From: Ptychodera flava
Taxonomy: Eukaryota > Hemichordata > Enteropneusta > Ptychoderidae
NCBI RefSeq assembly: GCF_041260155.1
Contig: NC_091932.1
Span: forward strand, 46,159,629 to 46,223,628
Length of the DNA: 64,000 bases
Direction of reading: 5' to 3'
The translations under genes and the position numbers were made by a program. Of the stretch, positions 45,130 through 57,142 are shown piece by piece; position 1 is the first letter of the stretch, and every line of letters begins with the position of its first letter. Under the pieces are notes generated by a model, which did not search any database, was not told the origin of the DNA, and saw only the letters and a program-made list of their open reading frames with translations.

Positions 45130-45512
45130 TTGTAGCTGTGATTATTGGATTATATGTTGGAGCATATCGCTGACGCCACAATACGGCCATGGCTGCAATT
45201 TTTGAATTATTTTTTCACTATTTTAATTCTACCAATTGCAAGTTTTTGTTCTTCTCAAAAAAGCACGTTGAAACATCAACTATTTAGCTCGTCAGCGTCT
45301 ACACTTGTAAAATGCTCTGTTATTGTTTACATTTCAATTCAATTCACATGTCAACAATAGCAAATGCATTCTACACATGTACAGGCTGAGATGATGAGCT
45401 TAATACTGTGTATCTCAACATGCTTTGTGGAGTAGAACAAGAAATTGCAATCGACATTAAAAGCAAAAATAGTGAAAAAACTCATTGAAATTTACAGCTA
45501 TTGACCATTTAA
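45130..45512 (+). mobile_element. MITE family E copy 5
   Basis: The left end is poor (TTTTTGTAGCTGTGA); the right end is ACAGCTATTGACCATTTAA. The interior AGAACAAGAAATTGCAATCGACAT-like block is shared. Confidence 0.55.
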
Positions 45513-47089
45513 CCTTTGATTTGTTTAAGTTTTCACGATAATAATGGATACTCACTTTTGCACATTTTTTGTAGTTTAAATTCAGTATTGCTGCGCTAAT
45601 CGGAAAGTGTTTTGGTCGATCAGGCCAAACACTTCTGCGTTTCCGATAACATACCGCCGGAAATTGGGGTGGGTAGGTAAGGGGATTTTTTATTTTTCAT
45701 TTTTGCCCGAGACTTATAAAATGTGGAAAACTTAGAAAATTTACTCGAAATTTTGCTGAAAATGCCATGAAAATGTCTAGGGTCGATTGGTTTTTTCTGC
45801 GTACCAGGTCGGTTCTGGAAACACATTATTTATTCGGCCTAAGTGTATATTCGAGAAAGTCATTCATTACAAACAGAAGAAAGCAATTAATAATGCCTTT
45901 CGTCTTGCCCGTTTTCTAAACCACCGCTGCACCGGAATTGGGATAATTACAAATAGCGTCATGTTGTTTATCGAATTACAAGAGATATATTTTTTCTGAA
46001 TATTATTGTTAGTTTATTTTTAATCATAGAAGTCATACGGACTCTACAACGACAGACAGAGGCGTATAAATTATACTATGTTTGCCAGAAATTCTATCCA
46101 TAGAAGCCAATTTACGCCAAAAAGTTTGCTATATTTAGTATTAATGAGCTACAACCATGGTGGAAGACTATACGCCCAGAAGGTATTTGACTGGTAAGTT
46201 TTCAATTACTATAATAGTCACTGCAAACCATACAATTTCTAGGACGGCTAAAAAGGGGCACATCCACCATTCGACCTCCCCGGGTCCTATAGACTTTGTA
46301 CAAGTCGGTGATTTAAAAAGATATAAATATTTACATCATTTTCTCCTGTGTCTCTTTTATTTCATACAAACCTATTTGAGATTTGGCGGCCCAAGTCAGG
46401 CTCCCCAGGCGATCGACCCCGTTACCTTTGAGTCTGCGCAGTAGTGAGTTAGTTTCTGAAGGATTCACCGGGTGAAACTCCCATCTATAGCGTTCACCCA
46501 CTCACATGTTTTAAATCGCATTCACCCCACTAACACGTTCACAAATTACAGACTTGAACCAAGTCTAGACCTCCCCCTGCCAATGACCAAAGATTATCGA
46601 CCGCAGTGACCCCAAGGTCGCTGCAAATCCGATCACCCTGATGAGATTTCTTTTCAGCCTGTTAATAAAAAAATAATGAAAGCCCTGGTTATGGATGATT
46701 TCGACCCCCCAACCCACTAAATATCCCTTCTTTCCGTTGTATAATAATTCGCCTTGAAAAATCTCTCCTATCTACTCTCCTCTATTCCTTAATTACAAGA
46801 TTGGCGCGAATAAATACGTTTGAAAACAAGTAAAGCGAGTAGTGCGACAGATTAATTGCGACGTTTCTTCCTCTCGTTCAAAGAGATATTCAATATCGAC
46901 CACAAGTCAACTCTCTCTGTTTTCTTTATTTGAAGTTTTGAGTTCAGCGTAAAGTGCAATTTCTAAATACCTGGTGGTGTGAACAATTCACGTCGCTTTT
47001 CGTTGACGCTTCATTATTGTTCAGACATTTTAACACACAGCTAACTTGAAATTACTAACCAGTGCTTCAATTCAGTGTTACAACATCGA
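45513..47089. other. Intergenic, nothing supported
   Basis: One ATG in perfect context (46157) with a nearby donor is noted under rejected items. No repeat family is assigned. Confidence 0.3.
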
Positions 47090-47093
47090 TTAA

Positions 47094-47177
47094 CCCTTTC
47101 ACCCCCAGTTCCCTGTATACAGGTCCAACTTTGCCATGGAAACAATGGATTTGGGACAAACCATTGTGGTGAAAGGG
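47094..47177 (+). mobile_element. piggyBac-like mini-MITE family B copy 2
   Basis: 84 bp between TTAA at 47090-47093 and 47178-47181, with the same inverted ends and interior as 15242-15326. Confidence 0.8.
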
Positions 47178-47179
47178 TT

Positions 47180-47521
47180 AAGGTAGAATGCCCCTCGGGA
47201 ACACGTAATCGAACTTACAAACATTTACAATACATTTTTGTGCTATCACTTGTAGGAGCTCATTTTGAAGCTCATGGTAAATAAAGTTTTCACAGGCTTA
47301 TCTTGTGAAAATCGAAATTTTCGTTTTCCGCCATACAGTTAACACAGCTATGGCGGCCATTTTGCATTTCAAATGTCGGGAAATATTGGGTAATTTTTGA
47401 CTCTCGTGCCAAATTTTGCATGGTCACCCCTGATTTTTATTCTTGATTTCGAAAGAGAATGAATTTAAAGTTTCATCGTGGAAGTTTGGGAAAAAGTTTA
47501 ACTTTGAGGCGCGAACTACCT
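47180..47521 (+). mobile_element. MITE family D copy
   Basis: Starts AAGGTAGAATGCCCCTCGGG directly beside the family B mini-MITE and ends GAGGCGCGAACTACC. Interior ATGGCGGCCATTTTGC and CATGGTCACCCCTGATTTTT. Confidence 0.75.
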
Positions 47522-48785
47522 GGAGTGCTATTGATTGCATTTCTACAGCAGATCTTATCTTGACCTAAAGAGGTCGTGAAAAGAATTTCGTGTGTGGTAT
47601 GTGCGTTGCAGTCGGGAAGATGGCTTGGAGGTTGTCGAAATCCGACAATTAGCTCCAAGGAGTGTTGTGAGCTGATACCCCACACTAAGACTTGATAACC
47701 TCGCTTCCTTGTCATCAATGACATTACAGAAGGAAAGTCAAGTACAGTAATATGTTTCATGCATCATGCTGGTGTGTTGTTGTTTACGAATCGTGTTGAT
47801 ATATCAGAGAAACGGAATGGCATTCAGAAAGTTGGCAGGCTGAGAATCAGCAGTAATTTCATATTCATACTAAATCTGCACCCCCCCAGGTTCTAGAATT
47901 TCCTGATACTGACTTATTTGGTTCATGCCTCATTTGGATCAATCTATTGAACGTTCTATCATTAAGTCAGCGACCAAACGCATTACTTTGATATGCACAT
48001 TAATCCAGACGTCTAACCATAGTGTGTAGCGCAATAACAAGAAGTGGCTATTAAACAATGTGGGAATTTTTTTATTTACTAAATTTGAACATTTTTCTCA
48101 CATGTTTGCAGTCATTCATATGCAGTTATTCACGGTCAGTATTAACGTTTACGTCACGACGGGTTATAGATTTGGTATGTGCCTGTATACAAGAATATGT
48201 GCAGCGCATATTTTGTTTGACAGCAAGATCAAACACTGTCACCCATTATGTCACAATTTTTTTATGTCTGGAGCGACTAACAGGCTAGTTCATTCTATGA
48301 AACCGATTTCTTTCGAAGTTTTCACAAAGATAAATTGTTATGGCATACGTAAATTAAAATATCCTTATTGGCTAAAGATTTGGTTACAATATTCCATTTC
48401 ATTCAAACTTGGTATCCGCACATTTCTGCGATGACATACATATGTACATCAAATTGTTTGTACGAGCCAAAATCATAGTATTTTTAAATTTTGGATTTTT
48501 TCTCTTGTTAAGGCATATTTATTAAGATATTCAACAAATCTTTTCGCTCTAATCTTGCACCAGTTCAGAGTACAATTCGTATACAGACACAATAGATAAC
48601 AGTATACATGTGTGGGCGTATTTGGAAGTCTTGCCACAGTGACAAGTATGATGTATTCTGTCTGTCATAATCAAATGATATTCACTGATGATACAAACAA
48701 AATACAGTTTCAAGGTGCAAGACCGCAACCTTGATACATTGACCTGCTCATCAGTGTGATTTAAGATATAGTGCAATCATGCCAA
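47522..48785. other. Intergenic, nothing supported
   Basis: Open frames up to 124 codons, none with motifs. Confidence 0.3.
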
Positions 48786-49180
48786 ATTTATCTTCAGATA
48801 GCAAGCGCCTCAGGGATGGATATCAGGGTCCCACATTTTTTACAATACTCATGCTCTTTCTGTCTACCGCTTATGGGAGGAGGGAGTTATTTCAAAGCTC
48901 GAGGAATAAGGAAAGTTTTTTCACCGTCTCGTTTTTCGTTTTGTTAGTGTTATTTTTTTATAGGAAATGTATTTTTTCTCTCTATAGACTTAGTGCGGGA
49001 AGGCGGCCATTTTGAATTTCAAATATCGGTAATTTAGGTAATTTGTTTTCTCCAGAACCATATTTTGCACTGTGATCCTTAATTTTTATTCTTGATTTCT
49101 GACGGGCACTGTATCAAGTTTCCCTGAGGTAAGATTGAGCAAAAATTTCAGTCTTTCAATCTCGAGTCGCACACTACTGT
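48786..49180 (+). mobile_element. MITE family D copy
   Basis: Left end AGCAAGCGCCTCAGGG and right end CGAGTCGCACACTACTG. The interior AAGGCGGCCATTTTGAATTT is shared. Confidence 0.65.
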
Positions 49181-51086
49181 AATTTTAATGTAAGTTTCCC
49201 TGACCAACGGGAGACTGAGTAAATCGCGATCGACGATGACTTATCGCACAAATGCATGTGACATGCGTGTCGCTTAGTAGCGACAAGTGAACGTGCACAG
49301 CACAGGGTTAGCCAAGTAGGTAAAATAACCAGTATTTTAAAATCCCTGTAAGAGATCCTGCAGAGCGCAGAAACCAAGGTTTTTGTGAAATGACAAAAAT
49401 GTAAAATCTACCCCCAGAAAGCTTTGCGTGGTTTATTATGTTAGATATTCACAATTCTTGAAGATTTCGTGTAAAAAACATGAGAAACTACTTCCAGACA
49501 AAATTGAGACAAAAATACTCAAATATATATTGCCAAACAAATGGACCCTGACCAGTTTTATGGAAAATGTGAAAACTGTATGAGTGCAGGGTTTCAAAGT
49601 CGGTCATTTTTTTCGCCGACCTCTGCAGAATTCTGCTGCGAATAAATTTATCAGTCCAGCTCGCTTGCCTAAGATACATCGCTACTCAAAATATGGCCAA
49701 GCAGTCATTGGTAGTCGATCAAAATGGCATGGGTAGGCATGGTTTCGCCTCAACGAGATGCAAATTTAATCAACAGGTGTTTTTTGTTTACAAGTTTTTA
49801 TTTGTCTTGTATACTGTGTCAGACAACTTGATAAAAACAATATCAATGACGTTTACAGCCGACCTTAAATGATTTGAATTAGTTAATCAGAACCGATATT
49901 AACATCGTTTTCATCACCTCTACCTGCCATGAGTGAGACCGATTGCTGTATATTCGGGCAAGTTAAGTTTTTGTTCAAAGAAAAATACGCTTTCTATTCC
50001 TCTTCAGTTCGTTGTTCAAGTGTAATTTCGACTCTCCCTTGTCGCTAGCATTATTTGTATTTTCTATTAAACGAATTCCAAATAGGATCAGCAATTATGG
50101 ACTGTGATATACTGTATCATGTAGGTGTTGTTATTCAGGTTGTTCAAATGGCGAAAAGTTTTTGAGTGATACCTTGCGGAGGACTTACCGAATTCAAGAC
50201 GTGATAATTTCGACTCTTCTTCATCGCTGTCCACCACAAAGATTAACGGTGTCCCTTTTTCATCTCAAGCTTGAAGTGAGTGAAGGTCATTATAGGCTCC
50301 ACAGCGAGGTTTTCCAGCTCAACGTGTCAGAACAATACGGACACTGCCGTTACCATGCCAACAATAGAACCACGTCACGTATCTGCTCAGTGGTTGCCAT
50401 GACATTGTATTCTTGGCTTTTTTTCCTTTGCAAAGCATGACATGCAATAGGTCGGCCAGAAAAGACATACTTACGAGATTAAAAAATAGGAATTGACCGT
50501 CATTTTTCATTTGTCAAAACAGTAAACATCGGCAGCGTGACGTGTTATATGATACTTAGATACCGTGACCATGCCAAATAACATTAAGAATGACACAGCG
50601 GTTCCGCTCTTCTGGACGCTGTTGTCAAGGGAGTCATCCAACTGCGTGGTCTCTGAAAGGCAAGTAGTCTAATCCTGAATATCTTCAGCCTATTGCCTGA
50701 ATCCTCTTATAATCCATTAGTTAATCACGACATCGGAAATTTGGCGGCTTTACACAAGATAAATGTTCCGTTTTTGCCTCCGCCATCTTTGCGTCCACAG
50801 CTGTTTAGGAAAACTGGGGAACTTGCTCGGACCTATTTTATCGAATTTTTTATATCTGAAGTTTCACTTATATCTCCTGAAAAGATTTCATTGTCATTTC
50901 TTTAAAAAAAAATTTATAATAGGTTTAAAATTTCTTCAAACCTTGACCTCGCAAAGAAGAATAGCAAACTTTCTCCGCTGAGATTCACACTTTTTGGAAA
51001 ACCTAAATTTTCGCCCATAATTGCGTTGTCATGAAGATGATTCGACGATGATGGTGATTTGCGACGATGGTAATGACGAAAATATG

Positions 51087-51123
<37 letters not shown>

Positions 51124-51408
51124 GATGCTATTGCTGTCGTTTCGTTGTTGTCATATTTGTTGTAATGAAATCTACTTTACAACGATTACTCGGAGTCGAG
51201 GCCTGAGCACTTCCGCTCCGGTAGCGTGTACCTTTACATCAAGAAATGACTTAATTGCACCACGAACAAAGCAGACACACCATTACAGGAGTTTGGCTTC
51301 CTTATTCCCTGCGGCAAATGATCTGGAAAATTCAGGAGACACGATTTCGCCCGGTAAAATTGAATGAGCCATCTTATGGCTTGGGTGCGTCCCTTTGTTA
51401 TTTATTAC
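49181..51408. other. Intergenic with a (GTT)n run
   Basis: GTT microsatellite at 51087-51123. Possible but phase-incompatible minus-strand exons near 50.2-50.65 kb are listed under rejected items. Confidence 0.3.
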
Positions 51409-51637
51409 AAAGACATCTTGTGTAGGACCAAATGCTGGTTTTCAAAAGTACAAGGGACATTGATTTAGAAACCATTTTTGTTGAAAAGACATCTTGTGTA
51501 GGACCAAATGCTGGTTTCAAAAGTACAAGGGACAGTGATTTAGAAACCATTTTTGTTGAAAAGACATCTTGTGTAGGACCAAATGCTGGTTTTCAAAAGT
51601 ACAAGGACAGTGATTTAGAAAACAGTTTTATTGAAAG
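51409..51637 (+). repeat. Three tandem copies of a 75-76-bp unit
   Basis: Units start at 51409, 51485 and 51560 with AAAGACATCTTG. Lengths of 76 and 75 keep one frame open over most of the array, giving a 25-residue peptide repeat. No known motif. Confidence 0.85.
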
Positions 51638-52729
51638 AGCTCCCAAAACTTCAGTTGTTGCTGAAGCATGTTACACTATGGACCCTATGTTTAATTAGTA
51701 TCTATGGTCAAACAAACCAATTAAAAGTATCTATTAACTTTTTACAGAAAAGAGGAAGAACTAAAAAAACGAAAAATACGGTTCCGTTTCCATTCCAGCT
51801 ATTTAAAATTATGTCTCCGAGCGCTCGATTCGTTTGGAAAAGATTACGTCACACAATTCTTACAAGCTGAGTCCACAAGTGTTGATGACCATAACGCCAA
51901 GCCATCGCGCGTTAGTGCATCAATCATCTAATTGTCTCTTACCAAAGTGCTAATTTTAACATTGATAGTGCATCATTCCCTGATATTTTTGTACAAGATG
52001 TGCAAGAGTTGTTCCTATTTATGAGGATCTGGTAATGTTAATGAAAAATCCAACTGCAGACCAATTTCAATCTTACCAGCTATTTCAAAATCATGTTCAT
52101 TTTTATTTTCATAAGTTTTTGACTGATAGAAGTTTGTATGAGAAGCAGTCAGGTTTCAGAAAACACCACCCGTGTCAAACAGCTCTACTACGTATTCGTG
52201 ACGATTTATTAGGAAATATAATTATCGTGTCTCTGCAGTCCCTTTCTAAAGCGTTCGATCTTGTTGATCACGGCATTCTTCTTAAAAAATTGTCCCTATT
52301 TGGGCTGCAAGGTAAAAATTTAAACAGCTTCAAATCTTACTTATCTGGTCGTTCACAGATTGTCTGTCACAGGGGTAAGATCTTAGAAAACCAAAACGTT
52401 ATGGTTATTGTGCCACTAGGCTTAAAACTTGGTCCTTTGCTCTTTACAATTTTCATTATCCCTAACTTGTATAGATTTACTTGGACATGTACGCCGATGA
52501 CCAGTTCAGTACCTAGGATCTTCAAAGTAATGATTACACGATACATTTCAGAATTCGTTGGTACAACATAGACTTTATTTTTCGATAGACAAGCTTGACA
52601 GGTGCCATCGCGCAAGATACGCTGCTCCCATGGTCTTAATGTCTTGGTCCCTTGTTGATCGTTCTGTCCTGTTTGTTGTATCTTCTGCACTTTGTTTGCT
52701 ATCATCCTCTCTCGTATTGCCTTTCCTCT

Positions 52730-52773
52730 AGGCACAGACAAATAGAGAGACTGTCTATCTATTTGTCTGTGCT
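52730..52773. repeat. Perfect short hairpin
   Basis: GCACAGACAAATAG is followed after about 12 nt by its exact complement CTATTTGTCTGTGC. It lies between LINE blocks and may mark the end of a small insertion. Confidence 0.75.
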
Positions 52774-53351
52774 CTAGGTCTGCTGTATTCCTCCCCCATA
52801 TTTTTTTAGAATGAGATTTTAAACGTTATCTTTAAGATGTGAGTTGATCATACGATTGACACGAATGAAAGATTTAATAATACATCCAAACATAAACATC
52901 AATGAAGGTCTTGATATAAATAAATTTACACGTCACAATTAATATTCAAACGTCACTGTGACACGTTCAAACCCATCACGTGAAATTCTCATGTTCCTTC
53001 ATTAAGTGCTGACTACGTTCATCATTCTTAGTATAATTCAAAATTATTTTTATTTTCGGCTAGGCTTCATAAACATCCTTTGTCAAGCGTAATTAGCGTT
53101 ATCGTGTATTTGTCGCAAATATGGTTTGTATTCATATGGACTTATAGAACTGAGATCTTGTTGTTTTAATTAATAATTTTCCAAGTGTCTATGACGGCAG
53201 TTTCATTAATACAACCTTTATTTGAGATAAACTATCTCAGTCACAAGATGCAGACTAGACTCGAATCAGTGGTGAAAAATTAAACTTTGTTATAAATGAT
53301 ACACTGAAGTATTGCTAATGTTAACTTTGAGAAGCTAGTGTAACTCTTGAT

Positions 53352-53890
53352 AAGGAGCCGTCGATAATAAAAGCTGAAGCACGGCAAACGTAATTCTTTC
53401 GTTTGGGGGGAGGGGGGGGGGGGGGTAAAAGCTCATTTCGTTTTGTGTGCGTCAAAATCGCATAAGGATTTTCATCTATTGTTTTCGAAGTGCGATTGCA
53501 ATGCTACCTTTACGTTCATCGAGAACAGAATGACTACAAAATGTGGACACAAAAAGACATCGAAAAGACATAAATGTGAAATAAAAACTTGTGTGCTTAT
53601 TCAACGTGAAACATGTACGTGAAACATTTTCCTACGTGCGATATACATTAAAATGTTCTGTGTTTTAAAAAGTGAAACTCGTAAAGTGGAGGTTTATTAA
53701 TTAATGTGCACTTCCGGTATTTTTTCATGGGCGTGCGGATTGGAGAGGTGCGTGTGGGTTTGTCAGAAACGGTATCATAATACGAAATTGATTTCGCATA
53801 AGAACTTTCGTTTTGAGGGGGGGGGGGGCTTCAAGTAAAACGAAGGAATAAAGTTTCTTGTGCGCCAGCTTTAATTATCGACGGCCCCTT
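53352..53890. mobile_element. Inverted-repeat MITE (family L) inside the LINE
   Basis: About 538 bp with imperfect inverted ends of 50-60 bp: left AAGGAGCCGTCGATAATAAA, right TTTAATTATCGACGGCCCC. Both inner flanks carry G-runs (53405-53426 and 53816-53829). No coding capacity. Confidence 0.75.
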
Positions 53891-54631
53891 TAAAAGTTGG
53901 TTTCTTTGGGTAAGCACATTGACAACTTATGTGCAACGTCGAATCAAAGAAGGTTTACGTAGACGTCTACAAAAATGTATTCCCTCTCATCTTCAAATGA
54001 TCTTGCACTATGGTTAAGTCCAATCTGCAATCGACTTCTGTTGCGTTGTTTGAGGAAACGCAACCATGAAAATATTTTACAAAATGCAGAAAAGGGCACT
54101 AAGAGTCATTCCTAATGCCGACCTTGACATTTCGAGTAATTACATTTATAAAACGGCCGATATTTTCACTGTAAAACAACTTGAACGCATTTTGTTTTTC
54201 ACTTGTAATTTAGCCTTTGAATATTTCGAGAATGCTATTCCAACGTATATTGCTAGCATGTTTGTGAATGTCCATACAGTGTCCTACACGTGCTTCTGTC
54301 ACGGGTAAACTGAGTCTGGTCAGAGACCACGATTTTCAATTCACTGCCAGAGAATCTTCAATGTGGCCCAAGTCTTGCCAATTTTGAAACCCAACTTAAG
54401 CATTTTTTAAAAACAATATTGACAAATAGCTGTTTTTTATTATAATGTTTATTTTGTTGCTGCTCATTATTTTATGACATGATTTTTTTCCATACTTTGT
54501 AGTGTTTTTATTCTAAAGTTTTTCCGATTGGTACAGCTTTGTAAGAACTTTCATAGAACCTAATGGAAGGTTACGGCCAAATCGGGAAACTCACTCAATT
54601 TGTGTCAGTAAATGGGCCATCCTTTAATGTG

Positions 54632-54777
54632 AATAAATGAATGAATGAATGTATGAATGAATGAATGATTGAATGAATGAATGAATGAATGAATGAATGA
54701 ATGAATGAATGAATGAATGAATGAATGAATGAATGAATGAATGAATGAATAGATAAATAAGTAAATAAATAAATAAA
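54632..54777. repeat. (GAAT)n microsatellite
   Basis: About 30 GAAT units changing to (AAAT)n at the right. Probably grown from the 3' tail of the LINE at 51.7-54.6 kb. Confidence 0.95.
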
Positions 54778-55685
54778 GTCCATCTTCATTTTTACTCGAT
54801 TGGAACTAGTGTAACTTTTTATTAATTGCCACCTTCAGCGACCAAAGGAACCAGCACACGAAACAATGTGATGTGACGAGTGATCCGTAACATAACGAAT
54901 GAAGCTGTTAGCAATACTCCGTAGCTTTAATCTCCAAACGGATGCAGAACGGATCTTCTGAACACCCGGATATCTATCGCAATCATAAGAAATCATCGAT
55001 TGCAAATTAAGGTAGGATATACAAGTTTAGATGGTAGACTTCTAATATTTGTTATAGAAGACAAGCCACAAACCCATGAGACACTCTGCAACTAGTCTAG
55101 ACTATTTCTATCGTCAATTTCTACGGTTTCTACAGTAGAACAAATATTGTCCGTCAACATGCCCCATCGTGATAAACCTCAGGCCTCTTTACGGCAACAG
55201 CTTGGCGCTACTCCCAAAGAGGCCGAGGTCCGCAGAGTGGAAATCATGCTCTGGCTCGTGAGAATGGCATGCCCTAAAGAAATGAGATTAGTCGGTCAGG
55301 AGCTTTCAAACAAATCCAGCAAACTTTAGTAAAATCATGTTTAGGGTCTTCTCTTGACTGCGCAATTGGGCAAATTGCGCATTTCGAGCCATTTTCTGAG
55401 CGGAGGTCAATAAAAAAAGATGTATCTTCTCATTTCCACTTTGGTCTCTTTATTAATGATTATTAGCTTACATTTACAGAATATTTTGACAATTGACTGA
55501 ATCGAATCTTACTGTTTTCTTTTCGAATGAAACAAAGTTTGACAGATAAGCTCGCACCTTTCTGTTTATCTAATTTGTTATTCAAGTTTTTAAGTTTAAA
55601 AAATGGAAAGTTAAAATCTATGTATACTTTGGTGTACGGCTGGCTGGATGGATCCGAGTCGATGTGTGAGTGTGTGTATTATATA
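54778..55685 (+). other. Intergenic with a 56-codon open frame (55159-55329)
   Basis: The small frame (MPHRDKPQASLRQQLGATPK and on) ends in a Leu/Arg/Cys pattern, VEIMLWLVRMACPKEMRLVG, faintly like the N-terminal helix pair of ZCCHC14/SMAUG-type proteins. It has no splice sites around it and may be chance or an orphan fragment. A TSD copy, ATTATATA, ends at 55685. Confidence 0.2.
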
Positions 55686-56172
55686 CCCGGCGGTGGCAGT
55701 CCCCGGGTTGGTGGGTACCCATGCTTGTTACCCAAGTTTGAAAAGTACCCCCTTTCCTAGAATATTTCTGAGAAAAACACCCCCTATTTAGGGCAAATCT
55801 AGGAGAAATTAGCTGTAAAAAACATACCCTTATTTTCGAAATCTAGGAGGTTAGTATGTTGACTTCCAGGGTTGACCCTGGAGGTTGACTTTGTATACAT
55901 GTACATACATCACAAATGTTTGTCCTCACCTGATTTTAGTCACATTCATACACAATCATCTAGAGTGACATGTGAGACTAGACCAGATTTAGTGTCCTAG
56001 GGAGATTATGAAAGGACTACCCCTAATCTCGGAGGTTACTGTAAAAAAGTACCCCTTTTTCTCGATTTCACGGACCTAGAATCTCCGAGATGACTGAAGA
56101 AAAACACCCCCTTTTCCGTGAATTTGGTAACGCGCATGGGTACCCACCAACCCGGGGACTGCCACCACCGGG
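55686..56172. mobile_element. 487-bp inverted-repeat element J with 8-bp target duplication
   Basis: The inverted ends of about 38 bp start CCCGGCGGTGGCAGTCCCCG, and the other end closes CTGCCACCACCGGG. ATTATATA flanks both sides (55678-55685 and 56173-56180). The interior repeats blocks like AAAAACACCCCC in both orientations. An 8-bp duplication suits hAT-type transposition, by analogy. Confidence 0.88.
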
Positions 56173-56180
56173 ATTATATA

Positions 56181-56694
56181 TTATAGCCCAAACATGGGAC
56201 TTTGTGCCTGAGGGTAGGTGACCATTTGCCCGACGTAAGGAGGGCAAATGGTCTCCTGCCCCGAGGGTACATAGTCCCTTGTTTGGGCTATAATGTTTTT
56301 ATTACATGCCTCTCTTACTCAGTTTGCACCAACAATATTTACGTTCATTGGCAAATTATAGTCAAATGCTTTATTTTCATTTTAGACGAAAAACGGTTAA
56401 AAATAGAACCATTTTCATCATCGAATGGCGCATTGATATATTTAAACTACTGTTATGCGGTTTATCAATATTTTTATGCGAAAATTTCAAAAAAAAACCC
56501 CGGATTTTCTGTGCAAAACATGAAATTTCAAGACTTTTACATCCAAAAGTTTTCAAGTTGAAAATAGTTCCGGTTCACTTTCAGTCCCGTGATGACTATG
56601 CGGCCCGCGACGTCATCGGCGAGTTACCGTTGAATCCTATGGAGCGCGCGACACTCGATGTACGAGGCATGTAATAATTATGTTTGGGTTATAA
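56181..56694. mobile_element. Palindrome-headed element K
   Basis: The left end is an imperfect hairpin with about 51-nt arms (56183-56292; TATAGCCCAAACA outside, CCATTTGCCC inside). The right end is a single inverted copy of the outer part, TGTTTGGGTTATAA (56681-56694). The GC-richer interior has no recognised product. Confidence 0.65.
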
Positions 56695-56842
56695 GAGAAG
56701 GGAGGAGAACAAGTCACACGGAATCAAAGTCCTCTCACAAGCATGGTGATTTAACCCTGATGTTCCTGCACACTGTTGAAAATTAACTTTATGTCATTAC
56801 TGTATAAAAGATAAAAACGACATTAAACAAGTTGTAAGACCA

Positions 56843-57141
56843 ATGAAATCTCTCGGTACGTGTCATGTATTAATATCGATACTAAAATATGGGAACTACT
56901 TACAATAAGGGAACAGCTAAATATTAATAATATTCTACAATTCCAATTTTTGTGCTACAATTAGTAAAGAGGTAATATGCTACAAACTGAACGGTATAGT
57001 GTGAATTGAAAACTATTACAATAAAACCAGTTAAATCCACAGTGTTCATATCATAGATGAATGGTGATAACAATTACATATTCAAAAAGTAAACCATAAT
57101 GTATTAAAGTAACAACATAATTGTATCCTTCAGTTTTATTA
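56843..57141 (+). repeat. Tandem duplication, unit 1, part X
   Basis: Begins near CTCTCGGTACGTGTCATG and is about 95% like 59736-60016. Followed by an inserted element and then part Y of the same unit. Confidence 0.85.
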
Positions 57142-57142
57142 T

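Larger units (their letters stand above)
51700..54600 (+). mobile_element. Decayed CR1/L2-like LINE, interrupted
   Basis: Reverse-transcriptase signatures lie at 52035-52520 in more than one frame: NCRPISILP, a KQSGFRKHHPCQTALL stretch, LSKAFDLVDHGILLKKL and LDMYADDQFS, so it is frameshifted. A post-RT block (MQKRALRVI, 54080-54110) lies 1.5 kb downstream with an inverted-repeat element between. The 3' end runs into a GAAT microsatellite at 54632, as such LINEs often do. It cannot encode a working protein. Confidence 0.75.

Noticed and set aside
46157-46194. ATG in perfect Kozak context (ACCATGG) coding MVEDYTPRRYLTG before a GTAAGT donor
   Set aside because: The only nearby acceptor gives a 47-nt intron and a stop after 15 more codons; no gene could be built.
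50189-50652. Two minus-strand exon-like pieces: 50652-50507 (hydrophobic GTAVSFLMLFGMVTV) and 50263-50189 (LIFVVDSDEEES before GTAAGT)
   Set aside because: Their splice phases do not match each other and no further exons were found.
52367-52741. 124-codon minus-strand frame opposite the LINE
   Set aside because: Overlaps reverse-transcriptase sequence on the other strand; no own motif beyond a chance Cys pair.
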